From Oscillospiraceae bacterium (GTDB taxonomy: Bacteria; Bacillota; Clostridia; Oscillospirales; Oscillospiraceae), in NCBI GenBank assembly GCA_022792945.1, contig JAAWBZ010000033.1:34066-98065 (forward strand): a stretch of DNA of 64,000 bases, written 5' to 3'. The notes under the pieces were generated by a model. That model worked only from the letters and a program-made list of their open reading frames with translations. It made no database searches and was not told the origin of the DNA. A program made the position numbers and the translations under genes. This document shows positions 26,052 through 35,187 of the stretch, one piece after another (within the stretch, counting starts at the first letter, position 1; every line of letters starts with the position of its first letter).

Positions 26052-26187
26052 CTCTCTGCCCGGGGCTGTATCCTTCGGAACGGCACCGCGGGCGGCGCGT
26101 TTTTCGTCTGCGTACTCAGCAGCCTCGGCTGTGGGTAAATATATGCGCTGCATCCCCATGGGAGCGGCAGCAGGAGGTTATTTTAAT

Positions 26188-26775
26188 ATGAATCACAGCA
26201 AAATCCAGCGTCTGACAGGTTTGGCGATTTTCACAGCCATTGTCGTCATCCTTCAGATCATCGCCACCTTTGTCCGGTTCGGCCCGTTTTCGGTGACGCT
26301 GACGCTGATCCCCATCGTGGTCGGCGCAACGGTCTATGGCATGGGCGCCGGGGCGTACTTAGGCCTGGTGTTCGGCATCGTGGTCACCATCGCCAGCATT
26401 GTGGGCTGGGACCTGGGCGGCAACGCGCTTTGGAGCGCCTCGCCGTTTCTGACCGCGGCGGTCTGCCTCTTCAAGGGCGCGGCGGCAGGCTGGGCGGCAG
26501 GCGGCGTATACCGGGCCGTGGGGCGGAAGCGGCCGGTAGCCGCGGCGGTCTTGGCGGCGGTGGTCAGTCCGGTGGTGAATACGGGTATTTTCCTGCTGGC
26601 GCTGAATTTCCTGTTCCACGATTTCCTGGTGGCCTGGGCGACGGCGGCAGGCGCGGACATCCTGACCTATGTGCTCACGGGTTTGGTGGGCGTCAACTTC
26701 CTGTTGGAGCTGGGCGTCAACGCCGTCATGAGTCCGGTGATCGCCCGCATTGTCCACGGCAGACTGCATCGTTAA
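26188..26775 (+). CDS. ECF transporter S component (possibly pantothenate)
   Basis: A 195-residue, six-helix substrate-binding component of an energy-coupling-factor vitamin transporter: GLAIFTAIVVILQIIATFVR, FSVTLTLIPIVVGATVYGMG, AGAYLGLVFG and the C-terminal NFLLELGVNAVMSPVIARIV are typical. It would need the shared EcfA/EcfA'/EcfT module encoded elsewhere. Its position directly after coaX suggests pantothenate as substrate (inference). The ATG at 26188 is 10 nt after AGGAGG. Confidence 0.85.
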   Translation: MNHSKIQRLTGLAIFTAIVVILQIIATFVRFGPFSVTLTLIPIVVGATVYGMGAGAYLGLVFGIVVTIASIVGWDLGGNALWSASPFLTAAVCLFKGAAAGWAAGGVYRAVGRKRPVAAAVLAAVVSPVVNTGIFLLALNFLFHDFLVAWATAAGADILTYVLTGLVGVNFLLELGVNAVMSPVIARIVHGRLHR

Positions 26776-26780
26776 AAAAA

Positions 26781-26811
26781 TCCCGGCGGCCTTTCAGGCC
26801 GCCGGGATTTT
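26781..26811. terminator. Bidirectional terminator between ECF S-component and murA
   Basis: 12-bp stem TCCCGGCGGCCT / AGGCCGCCGGGA with a TTC loop, A-run on the left and TTTT on the right. The murA stop codon begins at its edge. Confidence 0.88.
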
Positions 26812-28103
26812 CAGCCCGCCGCGTTCTGGCGGGTGTCTTCATACGTTTCGATCCGCTTGATATCTGCGCCCAGGGCGCGCAGCTTTCCGATGATGTCCTC
26901 GTAGCCGCGCTCGATATAGTGCACGTCCTCCACCGACGTGTGCCCCTCCGCCGCCAGGCCCGCGATGACCATCGCAGCGCCCGCCCGCAGGTCGCACGCC
27001 TTGACGCTGCACCCGTGGAGGTGCGCCACGCCGTCCACCACCGCCACGCCGCCGTTCACCTGAATGCACGCGCCCATACGCCCCAGCTCCGCCGTGTAGC
27101 GGAAGCGCGTATCATAAATACCCTCGGTCACGATGCTGGTCCCGCCGGCCAGCGACAGGCAGGCTGTGATCTGCGGCTGCATATCCGTGGGGAAACCCGG
27201 ATAGGGCATGGTCTTTACATTCGCCCGGCGCAGCGCGCCCTGGCGCACCACGCGGATGGCGTCGTCATACTCCGTAATCTGTACGCCAATCTCCCGCAGC
27301 TTTGTGGTAATGCAGTCCATGTGCTTGGGAATCACGTTCTGCACCAGCACATCGCCGCCCGCCGCGGCCACCGCCGCCATATATGTTCCCGCCTCGATCT
27401 GGTCGGGAATGATGCAGTAGCTGCCGCCGCCCAGGCGCGCCACGCCCCGGACCTTGATGACGTCGGTGCCCGCGCCGGAGATCTTCGCACCCATGGCGTT
27501 CAAAAAGTTCGCCAGATCCACAATATGCGGCTCTTTCGCGCAGTTTTCAATGATGGTAAGGCCCTGTGCCAGCACCGCGGCGATCATGATGTTCATGGTG
27601 GCGCCGACGCTGGCCATATCCAGATAGACGTGCCCGCCGCTGAGACCGCCATCGGGCGCGGCGGCGCAGATGTAGCCGTCCACCTGCTCCACCAGCGCGC
27701 CCATGGCCTCGAACCCTTTGATATGCTGGTCGATGGGGCGGACGCCGAAGTTGCACCCACCAGGCATCGCCACCCGCGCGCGGCCAAACCGGCCCAGCTC
27801 CGCGCCGATGAGGTAGTAGGACGCGCGGATCCGCCGCACCATCTCAATGGGCGCGGTGACATTGTTCACGCGGGTGCAGTCCAGCTCCAGGACATTGGGC
27901 GAGAGGCGGCGAATAGCCGCGCCCATGTCCGAGAGGATCTGCAGCAGCAGGCGGACGTCGGAGATATCCGGTACATTCTCGATCCGGCAGACGCCGTCCA
28001 CCAGCAGCGCCGCGGGCAGCATGGCCACAGCGGCGTTTTTCGCGCCGGAGATGGTCACGGCGCCTTCCAGATGCATTCCGCCATTGATTTCGTACTTAAT
28101 CAA
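26811..28103 (-). CDS. murA: UDP-N-acetylglucosamine 1-carboxyvinyltransferase
   Basis: A 430-residue MurA, the first committed enzyme of peptidoglycan synthesis (target of fosfomycin). GAVTISGAKNAAVAMLPAAL, the catalytic-loop Cys in MPGGCNFGVRPIDQHIKGFE, and VPDISDV are conserved, so a fosfomycin-sensitive-type Cys is present. I prefer the TTG at 28103 (8 nt after AGAGGG, giving IKYEINGG at the N-terminus) over the ATG at 28127, which has no ribosome site. It has its own promoter and a structured leader. It lies downstream of the walRK operon, in the same direction. Confidence 0.95.
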   Translation of the reverse strand: MIKYEINGGMHLEGAVTISGAKNAAVAMLPAALLVDGVCRIENVPDISDVRLLLQILSDMGAAIRRLSPNVLELDCTRVNNVTAPIEMVRRIRASYYLIGAELGRFGRARVAMPGGCNFGVRPIDQHIKGFEAMGALVEQVDGYICAAAPDGGLSGGHVYLDMASVGATMNIMIAAVLAQGLTIIENCAKEPHIVDLANFLNAMGAKISGAGTDVIKVRGVARLGGGSYCIIPDQIEAGTYMAAVAAAGGDVLVQNVIPKHMDCITTKLREIGVQITEYDDAIRVVRQGALRRANVKTMPYPGFPTDMQPQITACLSLAGGTSIVTEGIYDTRFRYTAELGRMGACIQVNGGVAVVDGVAHLHGCSVKACDLRAGAAMVIAGLAAEGHTSVEDVHYIERGYEDIIGKLRALGADIKRIETYEDTRQNAAG

Positions 28104-28236
28104 GGTTTGATCCCTCTTTACTCTCATTCCGTTGGCCCGGTAAGCCCGGTGTTTCTAGTATATCCAAAATCTGCGCTCTGCCAGCTTCCAAAGCTTACCT
28201 GAGGGCAGTCCTGGTGAGAGCACCAGGAGCTACCAT
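28104..28236 (-). ncRNA. Structured 5' leader of murA (candidate cis-regulatory RNA)
   Basis: About 130 nt between the predicted transcription start and the murA start. Stem 1: GGGCA/TGCCC outside CCTGGTG-CTCT-CACCAGG (28203-28240). Stem 2: AGCTT-TGG-AAGCT (28183-28195). A 7-bp long-range pairing GGTAAGC (28193-28199) with GCTTACC (28139-28145) uses part of stem 2, so the two are mutually exclusive. No known riboswitch class is recognised. Confidence 0.45.
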
Positions 28237-28241
28237 GCCCA

Positions 28242-28270
28242 AGTATAGCATATTGTTATGAAATTGTAAA
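28242..28270 (-). promoter_or_regulatory. Promoter of murA
   Basis: Minus strand: TTTACA, 17-bp spacer, TATACT with extended TGC. Start of transcription expected near 28236. Confidence 0.65.
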
Positions 28271-28385
28271 GGAAGATTTGCAATCCGACAACAAACCGGA
28301 ACAAATTTGTCTGCCTCCGGCGGGAACCCCAGGCGTTCGCCGGGATGCGGGGCGGTTCGCCGTTACCCGCGCGGCAGAAATTTCC

Positions 28386-29228
28386 TCAGCCGGCGGGAAA
28401 GGCGGAGACCTCGCGGGTCATGCCGTTGACCCAGTAAGCGCCGGCGTCGGTGGCGACGCGCCAGCCGGGGGTCAGGCGCACCACGGCGGCGGAGGCGGTC
28501 TCGGCGCGCAGGTAGCCCTGGGTGACCCCTGTGACAGCCGCGCCCACCCAGCCCAGCTCGTCCCGGCTGTCCAGGAAAGCCACCAGGGCGTCGGCGCAGG
28601 AGATGCAGACGGCATCGTCGGTACGGAAGAGGCCTGCGGTATCGAAGTAGAGCGTGCCGGTCAGGCGGCCCGGGACGCCGTTATGGAAGGTGAAGCTCAC
28701 GGCGGCGGAAAAGACGGGAACCTCCAGCAGCCGCTGCACGGCGGTGACGGTATAGACGCCGGCGCTGCTGCGCTGAGGCTGGGAGACGAAAGCGGTCTCC
28801 ACGCCCATACACGCCAGCTCGTCGGCGGCGGCGCGGCCCAGGTCGCCCACAGCACCGCGGCCCCGGAGGCGGGCGTCCAGGGTATCGCCGCGGGAGAGCT
28901 GGCAGACGCCCTGCTCAGAGCGATAGGTGGTCAGGTAACGGGTGGAATCCTCCTCGATGAACACCATCTCGCCCAGCAGCGCCCGCATGGCGGCGAGGGC
29001 GGCGTCCTCGCCGGGAGAGAACTCCAGGGTATAGAGCGACCGCGTCTCCGGGAGGCTGAAGGCGTCAAGACTGACGCCGTAGCGGGCAAAGAGGGACTCC
29101 AGCTGCGCGGCGGTCTCGGCCTGCTGACGGGCGCGCTGGCCGCGCAGGGGGATGGCGAGGCTGAGCAGAAGAATATTCGCCAGAACCAGGATCAGGATCA
29201 AAATATTTTTCACTTTCGACGCAGGCAC
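28386..29228 (-). CDS. YycI-like WalRK regulatory membrane protein
   Basis: A 280-residue bitopic protein: short cytoplasmic N-terminus, one membrane helix (VKNILILILVLANILLLSLA) and an extracytoplasmic domain of the YycI type. YycH/YycI proteins adjust the WalK kinase. The GTG at 29228 is chosen, 7 nt after GGGAGG; a TTG two codons earlier touches that ribosome site. It is last in the walR-walK-yycH-yycI run, separated from yycH by a palindromic repeat. Confidence 0.75.
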   Translation of the reverse strand: MPASKVKNILILILVLANILLLSLAIPLRGQRARQQAETAAQLESLFARYGVSLDAFSLPETRSLYTLEFSPGEDAALAAMRALLGEMVFIEEDSTRYLTTYRSEQGVCQLSRGDTLDARLRGRGAVGDLGRAAADELACMGVETAFVSQPQRSSAGVYTVTAVQRLLEVPVFSAAVSFTFHNGVPGRLTGTLYFDTAGLFRTDDAVCISCADALVAFLDSRDELGWVGAAVTGVTQGYLRAETASAAVVRLTPGWRVATDAGAYWVNGMTREVSAFPAG

Positions 29229-29246
29229 CGTCAAGCCTCCCTTATA

Positions 29247-29310
29247 AAAAAATCGCCGGCCTTTTCAAAGGGACCTCTCGCCGGCGGCGACCTTAGTGTC
29301 CAGTGGGCAG
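29247..29310. repeat. Palindromic interspersed repeat, degraded copy
   Basis: ATCGCCGGCCTTTTCAAAGG matches the start of the copy at 16907; the rest (CTCGCCGGCGGCGACC, GTGGGCAGCGCC) is only loosely related. It separates the yycH-like and yycI-like genes. Confidence 0.55.
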
Positions 29311-29324
29311 CGCCGGCGGAAGCC

Positions 29325-30584
29325 TCAGCTGAGCCAGCCCGCCTGCAGGCGGCTCTCGCCGACGTCGGCGTAGGCCGCCTGGAGGTCCGCGCCCCTGGGC
29401 TGCACCGCCGCCGCCTGCGTCGGAGGAAGCAGATGTTCGCGTTCGCTGGCGCTGAGGGTGTATGTCCGCACCCGGAACCGGAGCGTCGTGAGTACCGCCC
29501 CCTGAAACCGCGCTGTCACCGCCGCCTCCTGGCCCTGCTCCACCGGGAGGCCCGAGAGGAAGTAGGAAAACTCCACCTCCACCGCCTCGCCCGCCTCCCG
29601 CAGCGCCGTGAATTGCAGCCGTCCGTCCCCCAGCCGGTCCCCGGCCAGGGCCTGGAGCAGGGCGCGGACATATTCGATCCGGTCCCCGGCCGACGCTGAT
29701 GCCGCCGAAAAGCGCGGGTGCTGGCCCGAATTTTGCAGCGTCAGCAGGCCGTCGGTACTGACGCGCAGGGTGCAGTCGGACTCGGTATAGACTGTGCCGC
29801 CGTCGTCGCTGCGATACTTGGAGTCGCCATAGGGGTTGAAGCCCAGCGCCGCGGCGGTGCTGGTCAGGAACAGGTCGTCGCAGGGGTTTTCGCTGCCCCC
29901 CGCCGCGATGTCCGTGCAGCTCAGGTCCACCAGCGCCAGGGGGTCCAGGCGGTCAAAGGGCGTGCCCGCCAGCTCCTGGGCCAGCCGGGTCCCGTCGGCA
30001 GGGCAGCTGTCCAGGGCGTCGGAGAGCAGCGCCGCTTCCACCTGGGTCTCCATGCGGCAGTACGCCACGCCGTCTCCCGCCAGCAGGACCACCCGCTCCC
30101 CCTCGATGCCCAGGAAGAGCCGCGAGGCCGACAGCTTCGCCGTACTCCCCGCGTCCAGCCACGCCGCCAGCACCGGCAGCGGCACCGCCCCGGGATAGCG
30201 GAAGTAAACGCCCTTCCCCCGAGCGGCCCGGGCGAATTCCGCAGTGGTAACGGCCTCCGGCGCGCCCGCCGTGTCCAGCGCCGCGGCCAGGTGGCCGCCC
30301 AGAGCCTCGTAGGCCGCATCCAGGGCCGCGAAGTCTCCCCAGAAGCTGGCCCGCTCCGCCTGCCCCAGCACCGAAATCAGCAGGGGCTGCGCCGCGTCGG
30401 TCAGGGCCGGCTCCTGGGCCATTTTGGGTGGCTGGTCCGCCGCGCGCCCCAGCGCCGCCGAGAGCCGCCCGATCAATCCCTCCGCCGGGCCGCTGTCATA
30501 GATGATGGTCATGGCCAGCAGCGCCGCCGAGAGCAGCAGCAGCCCAATGATGATCCCCTTGCAGATTTCCACGCCCCGCCGCAT
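29325..30584 (-). CDS. YycH-like WalRK regulatory membrane protein
   Basis: A 419-residue bitopic protein: one N-terminal membrane helix (CKGIIIGLLLLSAALLAMTI) followed by a large extracytoplasmic region. FNPYGDSKYRSDDGGTVYTE and the position directly after walK identify it as YycH-like rather than strong sequence similarity. In Bacillus-type systems YycH acts with YycI on WalK in the membrane. The ATG at 30584 follows GGGAGG. The gap to walK is 32 nt. Confidence 0.75.
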   Translation of the reverse strand: MRRGVEICKGIIIGLLLLSAALLAMTIIYDSGPAEGLIGRLSAALGRAADQPPKMAQEPALTDAAQPLLISVLGQAERASFWGDFAALDAAYEALGGHLAAALDTAGAPEAVTTAEFARAARGKGVYFRYPGAVPLPVLAAWLDAGSTAKLSASRLFLGIEGERVVLLAGDGVAYCRMETQVEAALLSDALDSCPADGTRLAQELAGTPFDRLDPLALVDLSCTDIAAGGSENPCDDLFLTSTAAALGFNPYGDSKYRSDDGGTVYTESDCTLRVSTDGLLTLQNSGQHPRFSAASASAGDRIEYVRALLQALAGDRLGDGRLQFTALREAGEAVEVEFSYFLSGLPVEQGQEAAVTARFQGAVLTTLRFRVRTYTLSASEREHLLPPTQAAAVQPRGADLQAAYADVGESRLQAGWLS

Positions 30585-30616
30585 CCCCGCGCGCCTCCCT
30601 TCCTGGATTTTCCCGC

Positions 30617-32350
30617 TTACTCCGCCGCGGGCAGCGTCACCGTGACGGTGGTGCCCTGGCCGCTGACGGACTCGATCCGGATCTCGCCCTTGTGCTGGCT
30701 GAGGATCTCCCGGGCGATGGAGAGTCCCAGACCCGTGCCGCCGGACTCCCGGGAGCGGGCCTTGTCCACCCGGTAGAACCGCTCGAAGAGCCGCGGCAGG
30801 TCCTTTTCCGGAATGCCGATGCCGTTGTCGGCCACCTTTGCCCACACCCGGCCCTCCGCCGCCCCGGCGCTGACGGCAATTTTGCCGCCGTCGGGGGTGT
30901 ACTTGATGGCGTTGGAGACGATGTTCATCAGTACCTGCTCGATGCGCTCGCGGTCGCCGTTGACCGCCGGCAGCGCCTCGGGCGCGTCCAGGGTGAGGAT
31001 GTGGCGGTGGTTCTTCGCGTCGATGGCCACGGCCTCAAAGACGTCCTCCACCGCGCGGCGGAAGGCGAAGCGGGAGATGTTCATCTCCATCTTGCCGTAG
31101 TCGAACTTGCTCAGGGTCAGAAGGTCCTGGACGATGCGGGTCATGCGGTCGGCCTCGTTGATGATGACGCCCAAAAACTGCTGCGCCAGCTCCGGCGGCA
31201 GCTCGTCCCCGGCGGAGACGATGGTCTCGGCGTAGGACTTGACGTTGGTCAGGGGCGTGCGCAGCTCGTGGGAGACGTTGGCTACGAACTCCCGGCGGGT
31301 CTGCTCGCTCTTGCGCTGCTCGGTGACGTCGTGGATCACCACGATCACGCCGCCGGGCGCGCCCTCGGAGGAGAAGGGGGCCATGAACAGCTCCAGGCTC
31401 CGGTCCCCGGCGGCCTTTTCGGCCTCCACATACTCGGGGCTTTTCAGCGCCAGCACCAGCGCCAGCTCCGCCTCCTCGGCGAAGATGTCCTCAAAGCGGT
31501 CCTCCTCCCGCAGCGCCCGCCCCAGCATCTGCGCGGCAGCGGGGTTGAAGTGGATGGCCCGGCCCGAAGCGTCGAAAGCCGCCACGCCGTCGGTCATGTG
31601 GAGGAAGAGCGTGGAGAGCTTGTTGCGCTCGTTCTCCACCTCGCCCAGGGTGTCCCGCAGGACCTGGGACATATAGTTGAAGTTCTCGGTCAGCGCGCCG
31701 ATCTCGTCCCGGCTGGTAACGGCCAGCTTCTCGGAGAAGTCTCCCGCGGCCACCCGCCGGGTGCCCTTGGAGAGGGCCCGCAGGGGCGTGCTCAGAATCT
31801 GCGACATCAGGAACGACAGCACCACCGAGATGGCCAGGCCCATCACCAGGGCCTGGAGGATGATGCCCAGCAGGTCCGAGGTCAGGTCGTTGACGGTTGC
31901 CTTGCTGTCCAGCACATAGACGATGCAGCTGCCGCCGGGACCGGCGACGGGGACCGCCAGGTCCATATAAGAGGTGGTGATGGAACTGTTCTGCCCCACC
32001 TCGCCGTTGAGAGCGGCGAGGAGGTTGGCGGTCATGGAGACGGCCTCCGCCTGGTCCGAGCCGTCCAGGACGTTCCCGGCGCTGTCCAGGATATAGACAT
32101 TGCGCCCGGTGAGGTCGATGCCCAGGTCCGACTGGGCCATAAGCAGCTCCTTCATCCGCTCCGGCCCGTCACCGCTCAGCTCCTGGAGCTGGCGGATGAA
32201 CTCCTGGGAGAAGGTGCGCTCCATCTGCGCGTAAAACTGGCCGATATAGAAGTTCCCCACACCGTTGATGAGAAACGACCCCGCCACCGTCATCAGCGCC
32301 AGGATCAGCAGCACCATGATCAGCACCAGCTTGGTCCGAAGCGAGCGCAT
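30617..32350 (-). CDS. walK: Sensor histidine kinase WalK
   Basis: A 577-residue WalK/VicK-type kinase. TM1 is at about 7-28, an extracytoplasmic loop of about 130 residues follows, TM2 is near 165-185, then HAMP (STPLRALSKGTRRVAAGDF), PAS (LHMTDGVAAFDASGRAIHFN), the H-box FVANVSHELRTPLTNVKSYA, and HATPase motifs NIVSNAIKYTPDGG, DNGIGIPEKDLP and GGTGLGLSIARE. It senses cell-wall state and phosphorylates WalR. The start is 21 nt below the walR stop. Confidence 0.95.
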   Translation of the reverse strand: MRSLRTKLVLIMVLLILALMTVAGSFLINGVGNFYIGQFYAQMERTFSQEFIRQLQELSGDGPERMKELLMAQSDLGIDLTGRNVYILDSAGNVLDGSDQAEAVSMTANLLAALNGEVGQNSSITTSYMDLAVPVAGPGGSCIVYVLDSKATVNDLTSDLLGIILQALVMGLAISVVLSFLMSQILSTPLRALSKGTRRVAAGDFSEKLAVTSRDEIGALTENFNYMSQVLRDTLGEVENERNKLSTLFLHMTDGVAAFDASGRAIHFNPAAAQMLGRALREEDRFEDIFAEEAELALVLALKSPEYVEAEKAAGDRSLELFMAPFSSEGAPGGVIVVIHDVTEQRKSEQTRREFVANVSHELRTPLTNVKSYAETIVSAGDELPPELAQQFLGVIINEADRMTRIVQDLLTLSKFDYGKMEMNISRFAFRRAVEDVFEAVAIDAKNHRHILTLDAPEALPAVNGDRERIEQVLMNIVSNAIKYTPDGGKIAVSAGAAEGRVWAKVADNGIGIPEKDLPRLFERFYRVDKARSRESGGTGLGLSIAREILSQHKGEIRIESVSGQGTTVTVTLPAAE

Positions 32351-32371
32351 ATGCCTTCCCCCTCTCCTGTG

Positions 32372-33055
32372 TCACTGCGCGAAATAATAGCCGACGCCGC
32401 GTCTCGTCATGATATAGCGCGGCTTGCCGGGGTCGTCCTCGATCTTCTCCCGCAGGCGGCGGACCGTGACGTCCACGGTGCGCATATCGCCGAAATAGCC
32501 GTAGTTCCAGACCTTTTCCATCAGCTCCTCCCGGGAAAAGACCTTGCCCGGAGCCTGCATGAGGAAGCGGAGCAGGTCGAATTCCTTCTGGGTCAGCTCC
32601 ACCGCCGCGCCATTCTTGGCCGCGGCGTAGTGGTCCGGGTCCAGCGAGAGACCCGCGGGGGTGTCCGGCCCCGCGGGGGCGGCGTCCAGAGCGCGGCGGC
32701 GGATGTTGGCCCGGACGCGGGCCATGAGCTCGCGCATGGAGAAGGGCTTGGTGATATAGTCGTCGGCCCCGGCCTCCAGGCCAAAAACCTTGTCGTTTTC
32801 CTCCTCCCGTGCGGTGAGCATGAGGATGGGGACGGTGATCCCCTCGCTACGGAGGGTCTTACAGATCTCAAAGCCCCCCAGCTTCGGCAGCATCACGTCC
32901 AGCAGGATCAGGTCCGGGTCCGCCGCGCGGCCCAGGGCCAGGCCAGTCTCGCCGTCCAGCGCCTCCAGGGTCTCGTAGCCCTCCCGGGCCAGGTTGAATT
33001 TCAGGATTTCCACGATGGCCCGCTCGTCCTCCACGATCAAGACCTTACTCGCCAA
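32372..33055 (-). CDS. walR: Response regulator WalR (OmpR family)
   Basis: A 227-residue OmpR/PhoB-type regulator: receiver domain (SKVLIVEDERAIVEILKFNL, phosphorylated Asp in LILLDVMLP, Lys in DDYITKPFS) and winged helix (VWNYGYFGDMRTVDVTVRRL, RGVGYYF). WalR controls autolysins and other envelope genes. I choose the TTG at 33055, 6 nt after GGGAGGGG; the in-frame ATG at 33082 would place that ribosome site inside the gene. Confidence 0.95.
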   Translation of the reverse strand: MASKVLIVEDERAIVEILKFNLAREGYETLEALDGETGLALGRAADPDLILLDVMLPKLGGFEICKTLRSEGITVPILMLTAREEENDKVFGLEAGADDYITKPFSMRELMARVRANIRRRALDAAPAGPDTPAGLSLDPDHYAAAKNGAAVELTQKEFDLLRFLMQAPGKVFSREELMEKVWNYGYFGDMRTVDVTVRRLREKIEDDPGKPRYIMTRRGVGYYFAQ

Positions 33056-33108
33056 TGCGATCCCCTCCCGAAGTGTTTTCATATATTATGCCACAAAAGG
33101 CGTGGATT

Positions 33109-34452
33109 TCAGCGTCCGGCGCGCCGCAGGCCCTTGGGCAGGTGGTTTTTCAGCACGCCGCCGCTGCCCTTGGCCCAGCCGAGGCTCAGGCCGTCCGCCG
33201 TCACCAGCGTCCAGCCCCGGGCGCCGCCCGGGACGGTCTCCCCGGCCAGGTACGCGGCGGTCTCCCGGCTGTCCGCCGGGAAATCTGCCGTATTTCCACA
33301 GGCCTTCAGCCACATGGCCCAGGCGTGGGCCGGCTCCAGGCGGTCCTTCCGCGGCTCGCCCAGCTCCAGCCCCGGCCGCAGGACCTTCAGCCCCGCCAGC
33401 GCCGGCAGACCTGCCGGGGCCAGCCAGAGACGGCCCGCAAAGCCGATCAGCCGCCCCTCCGGCACCGCCGCGCCGGTCCGTGCGCAGAAATCCGGGAGCT
33501 GCGGCGGCACATCCGCCGCCGGCTCCTCCGGCAGGGCAGCGGGCGGCGCGTCCCCCGCGCGGACCAGCGCCGCGGCGAAATGGCCTTCTCCCAGCAGCCG
33601 GTGGGGCCAGAGGCGGACCGCCCGCTCCAGGCCCGGGGCGGGGTCCGCGATCCAGTCGGGCCGGCCCGGCTCAAACCAGGGAGCCTCCACCGCCGCGATG
33701 GAGAAATCCGGATGGGTTTTGAGGAAATCCGATACAACCCCCTCGTCCTCCTCCGGCGCGAAGGTGCACGTGGAGTAGACCAGCCGCCCGCCGGGGCGCA
33801 CCATCGCCGCCGCCGAGCGGAGGATCTCCCCCTGGCGGCGGGCGCACATGGCCACGGTCCCCTCGCTCCAGTCCCGGGCGGCGGCTTCCTCTCTGCGGAA
33901 CATCCCCTCGCCGGAGCAGGGGGCGTCCACCAGGACGCGGTCGAAGTACCCGGCGAAGCGCCCGGCCAGACGCCGCGGATGCTCCGAGAGCACCAGGACC
34001 CCCGCCGCGCCCAGGCGCTCCAGGTTCCGCGCCAGCACCGCCGCCCGCCTGGGATTCAGTTCGTTGGAGACCAGCAGGCCCGTCCCCGCCAGCAGCGCCG
34101 CGATCTGCCCGGACTTGCCCCCGGGGGCGGCGCACAGATCCAGCACCCGCTGGCCCGGTTTCACGTCCAGAAGCCCCGCCGGGGCCATGGCGCTGGCCTC
34201 CTGGAGGTAATAAAGCCCCGCGTCGTGATAGGGATGCAGACCTGGGCGCGCCGCCGGGTCATAGTAGTACCCGTCCGCCGCCCAGGGCACCGGGCGCAGG
34301 CCCAGGAAGCCCAGGTCCGGCGGCACGGCGCACTTGAGACGGTTCAGGCGCAGCGCGGCGGCCCGGGGCCGGTCCGACACGGCGGCAAAGGCCCGCCACC
34401 CGTCCGACCCCAGCAGAACGCGCATCCGCCGGGCAAAGCCCTCTGGAATCAT
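33109..34452 (-). CDS. rsmF: RsmF-type rRNA (cytosine-C5) methyltransferase
   Basis: A 447-residue NOL1/NOP2/Sun-family SAM methyltransferase with the RsmF-type C-terminal extension. VLDLCAAPGGKSGQIAALL (SAM motif I), VDAPCSGEGMFRRE (motif IV Cys) and VYSTCTFAPEEDE (motif VI catalytic Cys) are intact, followed by a ~170-residue RNA-binding part. AGGAGGG lies 6 nt before the ATG. It starts 11 nt below the small exporter gene and ends 53 nt above walR. Confidence 0.92.
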   Translation of the reverse strand: MIPEGFARRMRVLLGSDGWRAFAAVSDRPRAAALRLNRLKCAVPPDLGFLGLRPVPWAADGYYYDPAARPGLHPYHDAGLYYLQEASAMAPAGLLDVKPGQRVLDLCAAPGGKSGQIAALLAGTGLLVSNELNPRRAAVLARNLERLGAAGVLVLSEHPRRLAGRFAGYFDRVLVDAPCSGEGMFRREEAAARDWSEGTVAMCARRQGEILRSAAAMVRPGGRLVYSTCTFAPEEDEGVVSDFLKTHPDFSIAAVEAPWFEPGRPDWIADPAPGLERAVRLWPHRLLGEGHFAAALVRAGDAPPAALPEEPAADVPPQLPDFCARTGAAVPEGRLIGFAGRLWLAPAGLPALAGLKVLRPGLELGEPRKDRLEPAHAWAMWLKACGNTADFPADSRETAAYLAGETVPGGARGWTLVTADGLSLGWAKGSGGVLKNHLPKGLRRAGR

Positions 34453-34463
34453 CCGAAGCCCTC

Positions 34464-34934
34464 CTATGCGAGAAATGAAATGACGCCCAGGGATACCCCC
34501 AGCACCAGCAGCCCCGCGATCACCACCCCCGCGGCGATGGTGGGCAGGGCCTGCCGGAGCCGGATGTCCAGCAGCGCCGCCACCAGCGCGCCGGTCCACG
34601 CGCCGGTCCCCGGCAGCGGGATGGCCACCAGGACCAGCAAGCCCCAGAGGCGGTACCTGCGCACCATCGAGCCCTTGAGATGGGCGCGCCGCTCCAGCCG
34701 CTCGATGGGCGGGCCCAGGCGGCGGCTTTTTTTCAGCCAGGCGAACACCTGCCGCACCAGCAGCACGATGAACGGCACCGGCAGCAGATTCCCGAGCACC
34801 GCGCAGAAAAAGGCCAGCGCCGGCGGCAGCCCATGGGCGATGCCCACCGGGATGCCCACCCGCAGCTCCGCCACCGGCAGGGCGCTGACCAGCATGGTCC
34901 AAAAAATTTCCTTGATGTAAATTGTGATATTCAT
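34464..34934 (-). CDS. Small multidrug export protein family membrane protein (COG2426)
   Basis: A 156-residue, four- to five-helix membrane protein of the Sm_multidrug_ex family. SALPVAELRVGIPVGIAHGL, FCAVLGNLLPVPFIVLLVRQ and VAIPLPGTGAWTGALVAALL are characteristic. Despite the family name, transport function is not well established. AAGGAC precedes the ATG. It is probably the first gene of the rsmF-walRK run. Confidence 0.85.
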   Translation of the reverse strand: MNITIYIKEIFWTMLVSALPVAELRVGIPVGIAHGLPPALAFFCAVLGNLLPVPFIVLLVRQVFAWLKKSRRLGPPIERLERRAHLKGSMVRRYRLWGLLVLVAIPLPGTGAWTGALVAALLDIRLRQALPTIAAGVVIAGLLVLGVSLGVISFLA

Positions 34935-35187
34935 GCGCTTGGTCCTTTCGTGGTTCTCTTTAGAATACCAAATTCCAGGCCAAGAAACAATAGGAAATCA
35001 AAAAAAGTCGCCGTCTGGCTGTCATAAGCGGCCGCCAGGGGCGCTTCATCCGCGCCCTTCCCGGAGCTTCCTAAGGTCCCGGGAGCCGTTTCGCGCCGTC
35101 AAAGACTTTTGGGGTCTACGCCTGTCCCCTCGCGCATATAGATACTACTGTCCCTGGAGAAAACCTCGGGCGGGAAGGAGCATGGCT

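Noticed and set aside
26052..26187. Possible riboswitch in the ECF S-component leader
   Set aside because: A hairpin is possible but no conserved core of THF, FMN, TPP or other vitamin riboswitches is visible.
30692..33778. A 1028-codon open frame antisense to walK/walR and rsmF
   Set aside because: Opposite strand of three clear genes; its composition (His/Gln/Gly-rich) is typical of antisense frames in GC-rich DNA and it has no domain or ribosome site.
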